Below the pieces are notes generated by a model. It searched no databases, was not told the DNA's origin, and worked only from the letters and a program-made list of their open reading frames with translations. A stretch of DNA of 64,000 bases from Yaniella sp. (GTDB lineage: Bacteria; Actinomycetota; Actinomycetes; Actinomycetales; Micrococcaceae): NCBI RefSeq assembly GCF_030453185.1, contig NZ_JAKDKW010000002.1, positions 22,229 to 86,228 of the forward strand, read 5' to 3'. Below, piece by piece: positions 16,691-23,887 of the stretch; position 1 is the first letter of the stretch, and each line of letters opens with the position of its first letter. A program made the translations under genes and the position numbers.

Positions 16691-17572
16691 TTTCGCAAAA
16701 GTCGACAGCCTATCCTGATCATGGATCTGTACAACAATATCCCCGTGTTGGGTCGCGACGTTCCAAACGTTCAGTTGGTCTAAGCTAGTCCAGTTTTGTA
16801 AAGCGACGGAGGCTGCCGCTGCCGCCGATGCAAGGTCGTGCCCATGTTGTTTTCCTGTATAGTTACGCAAACGTAATTGTCCCATGCCACTTGTCATCAG
16901 CGGGTCTTGAGGAATGACGAAATTGATGCTTGTGAGCCTGGGAGCTGGCGGCTCAATTGAGGGTTGCTGCTCCAGATCAATAGTCTCGAGTTCCTCGAGC
17001 GTTTCTACAGCAACGGTCACGTGGTTGCTCTGAATATGAATGCTCAGCCCAGGACGAGGATCCAGAAGTCCGGCCGCCATAACTAAGACATCAGACCCCG
17101 CGGCAACGGCTGTTTCTGCGTCTGAAAATTTCCAACTTCCAATGTCAACACCAATATATGAGGGTGTGTAGACCGTGGTGATCGGGCCAAAATCTGTTTC
17201 GAATATGTGATGGCTGGTCTCCTCAGACGCGATCTTCTTTAGCACAGCCAAGATACAGGTTGCCATACGTGCCGGTTCGGTCATGTTTGAAGCAGGTTGT
17301 CCGTCTGCTTGCCAGGCCATGAGCCGGTACTCTGCGGCTGTTGCGCTGGACTGTTCGAGTGCTGGTTTCACAGCAACGATGCCCGTAGCACCAACACCGG
17401 CAATGCGGTCGCACAATGTCACTGCCTGGGTATCTGTTATTTGCACACTATCGGTCGGATCGTAGAATACGACCCAGTCCCCTACCGGTCCGGTAATTTT
17501 TACAAACCGGGTACCGTCGAGGTCATGACTTGCGCGGTTCTGGTCTTGGGTGGATTGAGGAGCGGCGGTCAT
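16661..17572 (-). CDS. DapF-like protein lacking both catalytic cysteines
   Basis: A 303-residue protein alignable by eye to diaminopimelate epimerase along its whole length: RFVKITGPVGDWVV matches the N-terminal FxKMxGxGNDFxV, LCDRIAGVGATGI matches LCDRxxGxGADG, QADGQPASNMTEPAR matches NADGSxxxxCGNGxR, and LRLRNYTGKQHGHDLASAAA matches xRxYERGxGETxxCGxGAC. Both active-site cysteines are gone: Met97/Thr98 replaces the first and Leu248/Ala249 the second, and the flanking glycines are lost as well. It occupies the normal dapF place between miaA and hflX. ATG 17572 follows AAGGTG. As it stands it should not epimerise LL-DAP; it may bind a ligand, be a decayed gene still under some selection, or act in another way. 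The frame is intact with no internal stop. Confidence 0.78.
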   Translation of the reverse strand: MTAAPQSTQDQNRASHDLDGTRFVKITGPVGDWVVFYDPTDSVQITDTQAVTLCDRIAGVGATGIVAVKPALEQSSATAAEYRLMAWQADGQPASNMTEPARMATCILAVLKKIASEETSHHIFETDFGPITTVYTPSYIGVDIGSWKFSDAETAVAAGSDVLVMAAGLLDPRPGLSIHIQSNHVTVAVETLEELETIDLEQQPSIEPPAPRLTSINFVIPQDPLMTSGMGQLRLRNYTGKQHGHDLASAAAAASVALQNWTSLDQLNVWNVATQHGDIVVQIHDQDRLSTFAKLTAVFFGKL

Positions 17573-17581
17573 ATGATCACC

Positions 17582-18502
17582 TTAACTGGATTCTATGATT
17601 TCCAATGCTTGGGTCTTGAGGTCCGAGTCTTCTGCATCGATCCAATGTACTCGTGGATCGGCTTTGAACCAGGTTTCCTGGCGACGAGCAAACCGTCGGG
17701 TCGCTACTATCGTAGAATCAATTGCCGCTTGTTGGGTCGTAGCGCCCGCAAGATAACCCATCATCTGCCGATATCCTATTGCACGTGAAGCTGTAGGCGC
17801 ATCGGCTAATCCTGCTGCTAGTAACTTTTCGACCTCAGCAACCCAGCCAGTCTCGACCATAGCTGCGACGCGTTGTTCAATGCGTTCGTGTAGCCGTGCC
17901 CGATCAATGCGTAAGCCAATTTGTACCACGGGAGTCATGTCCGGATCATATTGGCGTCTCGGCATATATGAGCTAAATGGTCTTCCTGTCAGCCGGTAGA
18001 CTTCCACGGCACGAATGATACGGCGATCGTCTTTAAGTCGACGCGCAGCATCTGGATCGACGGCACGGAGTTCTGCAGCAAGATGTGCAACGCCAAATTG
18101 ATTAACCTGACTGGTAAGTCGTTCTCTCAGGTCGTCATCGGTTGGTGGAAATTCCAAGATGTCCAGTGCTGCCCTGACGTACAAACCAGAACCACCGGTA
18201 AGGATTGGCGTTTTTGCACGAGAGCGTATTTCGCGAATTTTATCGCGTGCCAAGCGCTGGAACTCTGCGACGCTAGCTTCCATACTGAGGTCGTAAATAT
18301 CTAGAAGGTGGTGAACGATGCCATCGCGTTCGGCAAGTGGGGCCTTAGCTGTACCTATATCCATGCCTTTGTAGAACTGCATGGAGTCTGCATTGACCAC
18401 TTCGCCGTCGAGCGCGTGAGCCAGACCAACAGCAAGACGAGTTTTACCTGTTGCGGTTGCGCCGACAAGGGCGATGACCGGAGTATTAGTTTGCACCGAC
18501 AC
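17582..18502 (-). CDS. miaA: tRNA dimethylallyltransferase
   Basis: Transfers a dimethylallyl group to A37 of tRNAs reading UNN codons. The 306-residue sequence begins with the P-loop [15 protein letters not shown], followed by [17 protein letters not shown] and the GGSGLYVRA motif, all expected. It overlaps the end of miaB by 17 bp; the two enzymes act consecutively on the same adenosine. Its stop lies within the ribosome binding region of the DapF-like gene. Confidence 0.95.
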   Translation of the reverse strand: MSVQTNTPVIALVGATATGKTRLAVGLAHALDGEVVNADSMQFYKGMDIGTAKAPLAERDGIVHHLLDIYDLSMEASVAEFQRLARDKIREIRSRAKTPILTGGSGLYVRAALDILEFPPTDDDLRERLTSQVNQFGVAHLAAELRAVDPDAARRLKDDRRIIRAVEVYRLTGRPFSSYMPRRQYDPDMTPVVQIGLRIDRARLHERIEQRVAAMVETGWVAEVEKLLAAGLADAPTASRAIGYRQMMGYLAGATTQQAAIDSTIVATRRFARRQETWFKADPRVHWIDAEDSDLKTQALEIIESS

Positions 18503-20003
18503 GCAAGCTTGGTAGCCCTAGATTCACGCCATTTGCAGGTGCTCCAGTGGATGTACCGCACGATTCAGCTTGTGCCCGATCCCATGCATCTCCAGCGCGA
18601 GAACGACGGAGCACATACTGTTCGGCAGCGTTCGGGTCCGCGATGAGGTGATATGAGTGCGATTCGGTAATAGGCACCGTAACGAAATCACCTGGACGCG
18701 GCCGTTCCACTCCGTCGGGCATACTGAAGTGGACGAGACGGTTATCTGGTGCTCTACCGGTTAACCTACCGGTCTTGTCATCTCGAGCACCCGAGTCATT
18801 GGTCACCAGCAATTCCTGACGGGTACCAACCAACTTGGCAGATTCTTCTGCTGCAATCCGGTCTTGGAGCGCAACGAGACGCTCGAAGCGTTCTTGTACG
18901 ACCTCTTTTGGTATCTGGTCTTCCATCTCAGCTGCGGGAGTGCCTTCCCTAGGTGAATATTGGAACGTGTATGCCATCGAAAAGCGAGACGCTTGGACAA
19001 CATCTAACGTCTGTTGGAAGTCGTCTTCGGTTTCACCAGGGAATCCCACGATAATATCTGTCGTAACGGCTGCATGTGGGATCCGTTCCCGGACTTTATC
19101 CAGGATGCCCAGGAAGCGTTTTGAACGATAAGAGCGTCGCATAGACTTCAAGATCGTGTCTGAGCCCGACTGTAACGGCATATGGAGTTGGGGCATGACG
19201 TTCGGTGTTTCAGCCATTGCATCAATGACATCGTCAGTAAATGATGCCGGGTGAGGACTGGTAAAACGAACGCGTTCGAGTCCGTCAATTTCGCCTGTTG
19301 CCCTCAACAGCTTCGAGAACGCTTGACGATCTCGAAACTCGACTCCGTAGGTGTTGACGTTTTGGCCAAGCAACGTTACTTCTGCAGCACCGTCATCAAC
19401 TAGCGCTTGAACTTCTGCCAGGATGTCGCCCGGACGACGATCTTTTTCTTTTCCACGCAGCGAAGGAACAATACAAAAGGTACAAGTATTGTTACATCCA
19501 ACAGAGATAGAGACCCATCCGGAATAACTCGACTCACGCTTTGTTGGCAGCGTGGAGGGGAATGTTTCCAAAGCCTCCAAGAGCTCAACTTGAGCCTCGT
19601 CGTTATGGAGTGATCGATTGAGCAAGACGGGTAAAGAGCCAATGTTATGCGTGCCAAAGACCACGTCTACCCAGGGGGCCCGTTCCACGATCCTGTTTTG
19701 GTCTTTTTGCGCCAGACAGCCCCCAACAGCAATTTGCATGCCGGGATGTTCATCTTTCGTCGCTTTGAGGTTCCCAAGGTGACCGTATAGTCGATTTGAA
19801 GCATTCTCTCGCACAGCACAAGTATTAAAGACCACAAGGTCGGGGGTAGATTCTTCAACCGCCGCAAGATATCCATTGGACTCAAGAAGGCCAGAGATAC
19901 GCTCCGAGTCGTGAACGTTCATCTGACATCCAAAAGTGCGGATCTCGTATGAACGTGGTGTTGCAAGTTCGGTTACTGCTTCAGTCACGGTGCTCGTTTT
20001 CAT
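18486..20003 (-). CDS. miaB: tRNA-2-methylthio-N6-dimethylallyladenosine synthase
   Basis: Radical-SAM methylthiotransferase (505 residues) acting on i6A37 of tRNA. The N-terminal cluster cysteines are in [16 protein letters not shown] and GGCLAQ; the radical-SAM triad is [19 protein letters not shown]-terminal TRAM domain (residues ~395-460) is followed by a ~45-residue tail. The ATG overlaps the recX stop by four bases. Confidence 0.95.
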   Translation of the reverse strand: MKTSTVTEAVTELATPRSYEIRTFGCQMNVHDSERISGLLESNGYLAAVEESTPDLVVFNTCAVRENASNRLYGHLGNLKATKDEHPGMQIAVGGCLAQKDQNRIVERAPWVDVVFGTHNIGSLPVLLNRSLHNDEAQVELLEALETFPSTLPTKRESSYSGWVSISVGCNNTCTFCIVPSLRGKEKDRRPGDILAEVQALVDDGAAEVTLLGQNVNTYGVEFRDRQAFSKLLRATGEIDGLERVRFTSPHPASFTDDVIDAMAETPNVMPQLHMPLQSGSDTILKSMRRSYRSKRFLGILDKVRERIPHAAVTTDIIVGFPGETEDDFQQTLDVVQASRFSMAYTFQYSPREGTPAAEMEDQIPKEVVQERFERLVALQDRIAAEESAKLVGTRQELLVTNDSGARDDKTGRLTGRAPDNRLVHFSMPDGVERPRPGDFVTVPITESHSYHLIADPNAAEQYVLRRSRAGDAWDRAQAESCGTSTGAPANGVNLGLPSLRVGAN

Positions 20004-20536
20004 TCGTTGAGGGGGTCGAGGTCGTCGGCATTCAGAACATCCTTTACAACGCTGAATGCCATTCCAGGCGGGTAGCCTTTTCTGGATAACATGCCCACCA
20101 GGCGTCGCACCATTCTATCGCGTTGTTTGCGGTCTTTCGGATCTGTTGATGAAGGCACGGCAGTACGTGATAATTTACGCGCTACAAGTTCATTCGCTTT
20201 ATTCCATTCATCGTCATCAGACACTTGTTCCAAGGCAATCTCGGCCTCGTGTTCGTCGACGCCTCTTTTACGAAGTTCCATGCTTAGCGCTCGACGTGCT
20301 AAACCCTTAGAAAAGTGCCTGGAACGAACCCAACTGTCGGCAAACGCCGCATCGTCAATGAGTTGAACTTCTTCAAAACGATCTAGCACCTGGTCAATGA
20401 TGTCTTCTGGAAGTTCTCTCTGCATCAACTTTTCGGCAAGCTGGTGCCGCGTTTTAGGCGCGGCAGACAGTTGGCGCAACACGATATTTCGTGCCTTCTG
20501 GCTCAGGTCTGCTCCATCAGCTTCCTGTTCCACCAT
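20000..20536 (-). CDS. recX: Regulatory protein RecX
   Basis: A 178-residue, charged, all-helical protein of the RecX family (motifs [30 protein letters not shown] and [21 protein letters not shown]), which modulates RecA filaments. It starts five bases after the recA stop, the classic recA-recX arrangement, and couples to miaB by ATGA overlap. Confidence 0.93.
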   Translation of the reverse strand: MVEQEADGADLSQKARNIVLRQLSAAPKTRHQLAEKLMQRELPEDIIDQVLDRFEEVQLIDDAAFADSWVRSRHFSKGLARRALSMELRKRGVDEHEAEIALEQVSDDDEWNKANELVARKLSRTAVPSSTDPKDRKQRDRMVRRLVGMLSRKGYPPGMAFSVVKDVLNADDLDPLNE

Positions 20537-20541
20537 CTGAC

Positions 20542-21594
20542 TTAGGCGTCCTCTACAGCTTTCAGAGCGACTTCTTCGTCATCGGCTTCTTGATTCTCTG
20601 CACCGACACCAAGGGTGGATTTGATACGCTCTTCAATTTCGACTGCCAGGTCTGGATTATCTTTCAAGAAACGACGGGAATTTTCTTTCCCTTGACCAAG
20701 CTGATCACCATCGTAGGTGTACCAAGCACCAGATTTACGGACGATGCTGTGTTCCACGCCCATATCTAACAAGCCACCTTCACGTGAAATACCTTCACCG
20801 TAAAGAATATCGAACTCTGCCTGCTTGAACGGTGGCGCCATCTTGTTCTTCACGATCTTAGCGCGAGTCCGGTTACCAACAGGATCGCCGGCCTGTTTGA
20901 GTGTCTCAATACGACGAATGTCGATGCGCACCGAGGAATAGAACTTCAGGGCCTTACCACCGGTAGTGGTTTCTGGCGACCCAAAGAACACGCCCACTTT
21001 CTCACGCAGCTGGTTGATGAAAACGGCAGTGGTCTTTGACTGAGCCAAACGTCCGGTTATCTTACGTAGTGCTTGCGACATCAGCCGTGCTTGGAGGCCG
21101 ACGTGGGTATCCCCCATTTCACCTTCGATTTCAGCGCGCGGAACCAAGGCTGCAACCGAGTCAATAACGACAATGTCCAGTGCACCAGAGCCAATGAGCA
21201 TGTCCATGATTTCTAGCGCTTGTTCCCCAGTATCTGGCTGAGAAACAAGTAGGGCATCAGTGTCGACCCCGAGCTTCTTCGCGTATTCCGGATCGAGTGC
21301 GTGTTCCGCGTCGATGAACGCAGCAATGCCGCCTTTACGCTGAGCCTCGGCTACTGCGTGCAGAGCCACGGTTGTTTTACCCGAAGATTCTGGTCCGTAA
21401 ATTTCAACAACGCGGCCGCGCGGCAAGCCACCAATGCCCAAGGCAATGTCCAGTGCAACAGAGCCCGTCGGAACCACTTCGAGTGGCGCCCGCACTTCAT
21501 CGCCAAGACGCATGATCGAACCCTTGCCGTAATTCTTATCGATTTGTGCAAGCGCTGCGTCCAGTGCTTTATCGCGATTATTTGTTGAAGCCAT
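20542..21594 (-). CDS. recA: Recombinase RecA
   Basis: DNA strand-exchange ATPase (350 residues) central to recombination and SOS induction. Walker A is [16 protein letters not shown], Walker [17 protein letters not shown], and loop L2 [19 protein letters not shown] is intact; no intein is present. ATG 21594 ([20 protein letters not shown]) follows AAGGAGAACAG; ten extra codons upstream are open but lack a ribosome binding site. The upstream 200 bp contains a 24-bp inverted repeat but no actinobacterial SOS box that I can see. Confidence 0.97.
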   Translation of the reverse strand: MASTNNRDKALDAALAQIDKNYGKGSIMRLGDEVRAPLEVVPTGSVALDIALGIGGLPRGRVVEIYGPESSGKTTVALHAVAEAQRKGGIAAFIDAEHALDPEYAKKLGVDTDALLVSQPDTGEQALEIMDMLIGSGALDIVVIDSVAALVPRAEIEGEMGDTHVGLQARLMSQALRKITGRLAQSKTTAVFINQLREKVGVFFGSPETTTGGKALKFYSSVRIDIRRIETLKQAGDPVGNRTRAKIVKNKMAPPFKQAEFDILYGEGISREGGLLDMGVEHSIVRKSGAWYTYDGDQLGQGKENSRRFLKDNPDLAVEIEERIKSTLGVGAENQEADDEEVALKAVEDA

Positions 21595-21742
21595 ACTCTG
21601 TTCTCCTTGAATTGTAGATGGCAAGCCGTATTAGCTTGCTGCCATGCTCAAAAGTTTATGATGCTGCGAGGACACGATAAGCCACCTAAATTCGTATTGT
21701 GGAAAACCCTTGAGATACTACGACCTTCGTGGCAACCTGTGG

Positions 21743-21766
21743 ATAATTCTACAAACTTAGAATTAT
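21743..21766. promoter_or_regulatory. 9-6-9 perfect inverted repeat upstream of recA
   Basis: ATAATTCTA and TAGAATTAT flank CAAACT, giving two perfect 9-bp arms. The site lies about 150 bp upstream of the recA start and 33 bp beyond the DUF3046 stop. Its length and symmetry suggest a dimeric regulator site; it has no resemblance to the GAAC-N4-GTTC SOS box. Function is unknown. Confidence 0.45.
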
Positions 21767-21798
21767 ATATCGAGCACCTTTTAGCGTGTCGGTGGGTC

Positions 21799-22029
21799 TT
21801 ACAACGCTCCGGTGTCGCGAGGTTCAATGTCTTTGCCTAGTCGCTGGTGGAGTGGAATATCGTGCAAATCACAGACGGCCGCCCATACTGTCCGGGGGTC
21901 AATGCCCTTGGCCAAAGCGTCCTGTGCGGTTGCGTTCAGCCCAGGTAATTCAAGCGATGACGCAATCACACCAGCATTTGCGGACCCAAATTCATCCTGG
22001 ATAAGGGCCCAGAAATGTGATTCTCTCAT
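21799..22029 (-). CDS. DUF3046 protein
   Basis: A 76-residue conserved actinobacterial protein (MRESHFWALIQDEFGSANAG ... GIDPRTVWAAVCDLHDIPLHQRLG) found regularly between clgR and recA. No function is known. ATG 22029 follows GAGGAC at good spacing; a longer frame upstream to 22074 is unsupported. Confidence 0.85.
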   Translation of the reverse strand: MRESHFWALIQDEFGSANAGVIASSLELPGLNATAQDALAKGIDPRTVWAAVCDLHDIPLHQRLGKDIEPRDTGAL

Positions 22030-22064
22030 GTATCGTCCTCTACGCCAGAAAAGTGCAGACAAGT

Positions 22065-22106
22065 TAGGCCGCAAGCCTCTAGCTATCGTAGAGGGCTTGC
22101 GGCCTA
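22065..22106. terminator. Long hairpin between clgR and DUF3046
   Basis: TAGGCCGCAAGCC at 22065-22077 pairs with GGCTTGCGGCCTA at 22094-22106; a further TCTA/TAGA extends the stem to about 17 bp with one bulged G and the loop GCTATCG. It sits 32 bp after the clgR stop. No strong T-run follows on the minus strand, so it may terminate weakly, act as a processing stem, or be bidirectional. Confidence 0.55.
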
Positions 22107-22137
22107 GTTCAAAGCTTCTGAACGTCTCGCAGACTGA

Positions 22138-22485
22138 CTAGCGGTTAGCTAGTTGATCGCCACGGCTGAAACCATCGCCTTGCTGCTGCTGTTGTTGTTG
22201 GGCGTAACGATGTGCCAGCTCGGCGGGAATAGTGTCAGGAATCTGCACTGCTTCTTCAACGGCAATGCGATCGGACACTTCGCGGAGCATCACAGATAGT
22301 GGAATATCGAGTGCTGCGGTGATAGCACTCAGCAGTTCAGAGGATGCTTCCTTCTGACCGCGTTCCACTTCGGAGAGGTATCCCAGAGATACGCGTGCGT
22401 CGTGCGACACTTCGCGCAGGGTGCGTCCCTGGCGTTGACGAACGTCACGTAGAACGTATCCAATCTCTTCACGCAGCACTGGCAT
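22138..22485 (-). CDS. clgR: ClgR-type XRE-family transcriptional regulator
   Basis: A 115-residue HTH regulator whose core ([20 protein letters not shown], then [23 protein letters not shown]) matches actinobacterial ClgR, the activator of clp protease and related stress genes. The C-terminal part ends with a run of seven glutamines and is likely flexible. ATG 22485 follows AAGGAG at ideal spacing; the frame is open upstream to 22662 but those residues do not resemble the family. It lies in its usual place between cinA and DUF3046-recA. Two perfect palindromes upstream may be operators. Confidence 0.87.
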   Translation of the reverse strand: MPVLREEIGYVLRDVRQRQGRTLREVSHDARVSLGYLSEVERGQKEASSELLSAITAALDIPLSVMLREVSDRIAVEEAVQIPDTIPAELAHRYAQQQQQQQGDGFSRGDQLANR

Positions 22486-22653
22486 GGTGGGCTCCTTGGA
22501 CTCGTTTTGCTGGCTCAAGGATTCGCCAGCCTTCAGCCAACGAGTCACACCATTTACGACAACCGGTTCTCTCATCATATTTAACCACCATCTCCTGTAT
22601 GTACATGAATCCCTGCTGGAGGAGCATAGGATTCTAAGACCTTCCACCATTAC

Positions 22654-22669
22654 ACAACACATGTGTTGT
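22654..22669. promoter_or_regulatory. 16-bp perfect palindrome upstream of clgR
   Basis: ACAACACATGTGTTGT is perfectly self-complementary and lies about 170 bp upstream of the clgR start in the 307-bp clgR-cinA gap. It does not match the published CGC-N5-GCG type ClgR box, so the protein that binds is unknown. Confidence 0.5.
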
Positions 22670-22724
22670 CGAATTTGTTCCCGGAGGGATCAAATTATTC
22701 ATAATTTCTTTCAAATTGGCGCCC

Positions 22725-22742
22725 TGTGTGCTATAGCACACA
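22725..22742. promoter_or_regulatory. 18-bp perfect palindrome between cinA and clgR
   Basis: TGTGTGCTATAGCACACA is perfectly self-complementary and lies 50 bp beyond the cinA stop. It could be an operator for clgR or a short hairpin at the end of the cinA transcript; no T-run follows. The rest of the gap (22486-22792) shows AT-rich sequence around 22690-22716 that could hold the clgR promoter but no clear -35/-10 pair. Confidence 0.5.
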
Positions 22743-22792
22743 TAAATCCGGTCTTTCGAACACCACCACATATGTGCCCCGTGAAGACATGC

Positions 22793-23275
22793 TTAACCGT
22801 ATCGTTCTAGCCATTCTGCCATTAGCTTGAGGCTTGCGGCTACCGTCGAACGGCGTATTTTCTCCCGGTTCCCGCCAAAACGTAGCAACTTGGCGGATGT
22901 CTCCTCAGCTGTGGCGAGAGCGATAAATACGATCCCTACGGCCTTCCCCTCTGACGGGTCGGGTCCTGCAACACCGGTGGTTGCGATACCAAGGTCTGCG
23001 TTCAGGCGTTCTCGTGCGCCTCGAGCCATTTGTTTGGCAGTTTCAGCATCTACGGCGCCCCGTGCCGCAAGAGTATCTGCGGAGACTCCCAGCAGTCGAT
23101 GTTTTATAGCGTTGTTGTACGCGATGATTCCACCATGCAAGACTGTCGAGGCTCCAGATACATCAGCAATGGCTGAACTCAACATACCGGCTGTAAGGGA
23201 TTCTGCCGTGGCTACGGTCAAATTATTTTGCCTTAACTGTGCAACAATCTGTTCGGCATTATAGCTATCAGTCAC
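22793..23275 (-). CDS. CinA-family nicotinamide-nucleotide amidohydrolase
   Basis: A 160-residue protein equal to the C-terminal (PncC) domain of CinA, which deamidates NMN in pyridine nucleotide recycling. TVATAESLTAGMLSSAIADV, GGIIAYNNAIKHRLLGV and TTGVAGPDPSEGKAVG are diagnostic. The N-terminal molybdopterin-binding domain of full-length CinA is absent, as is usual for actinobacterial versions. The start is GTG 23275, twelve bases after the pgsA stop. Confidence 0.9.
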   Translation of the reverse strand: MTDSYNAEQIVAQLRQNNLTVATAESLTAGMLSSAIADVSGASTVLHGGIIAYNNAIKHRLLGVSADTLAARGAVDAETAKQMARGARERLNADLGIATTGVAGPDPSEGKAVGIVFIALATAEETSAKLLRFGGNREKIRRSTVAASLKLMAEWLERYG

Positions 23276-23287
23276 AATCCGCTCGAT

Positions 23288-23887
23288 TCACTTTTCAGTT
23301 TGGGACTCTTCCTTCGGCGCAGTAGCGGCTTTGATCACGTAGTCCAAACCGGTCACCAACGTGACAAATAGGGCAGCAATCACGATGGCCCAACCGAACC
23401 ACAGCCACCACTCACCTATAAAGGGTGCTAATGGCAGCAGGAGTGCAAGAATCGCAGCTGTCTGAAGCACAGTCTTGATTTTGCCGCCACGGCTCGCTGG
23501 CAGTACGCGGGTACGCAGCATCATGAGGCGCATTATGGTTATACCCCATTCACGGAGCAGAATCACGATCGTGATCCACCACCAAATCTCGCCTAAGAGA
23601 GACATAGTGATCCAAGCGGCACCGGTCAGGAACTTGTCTGCAATTGGATCCGCAATTTTGCCGAAGTTCGTTACTAGTCCTCTAGCCCGGGCAATGTCAC
23701 CATCAAGTTTGTCGGTGTACATAGCGACGGAGAATATTACCACCGCTAGCCAACGAGCCTGCATGGACTCGTCGCCAAACGTACCTGACTGCCAGAGGGC
23801 CCAGACAAAAAATGGGACCAACAGTATGCGAATACTGGTGAGCACATTGGGGAGATTGAATGCGCTTACCTGCCCGTTAGCTGCCAT
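23288..23887 (-). CDS. pgsA: CDP-diacylglycerol-glycerol-3-phosphate 3-phosphatidyltransferase
   Basis: Integral membrane CDP-alcohol phosphotransferase (199 residues) making phosphatidylglycerophosphate, or a closely related phospholipid. The DG-x2-AR-x8-G-x3-D-x3-D motif is complete (LDGDIARARG, then GKIADPIADK at residues ~60-85). There are about five hydrophobic segments. Its start overlaps the ftsK 3' end by 22 bp. Confidence 0.9.
   Translation of the reverse strand: MAANGQVSAFNLPNVLTSIRILLVPFFVWALWQSGTFGDESMQARWLAVVIFSVAMYTDKLDGDIARARGLVTNFGKIADPIADKFLTGAAWITMSLLGEIWWWITIVILLREWGITIMRLMMLRTRVLPASRGGKIKTVLQTAAILALLLPLAPFIGEWWLWFGWAIVIAALFVTLVTGLDYVIKAATAPKEESQTEK

Noticed and set aside
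22486-22662. Extended clgR start at 22662
   Set aside because: The 59 extra residues do not resemble the family and the ATG at 22485 has an ideal AAGGAG; the extension also crosses a perfect palindrome likely to be regulatory.
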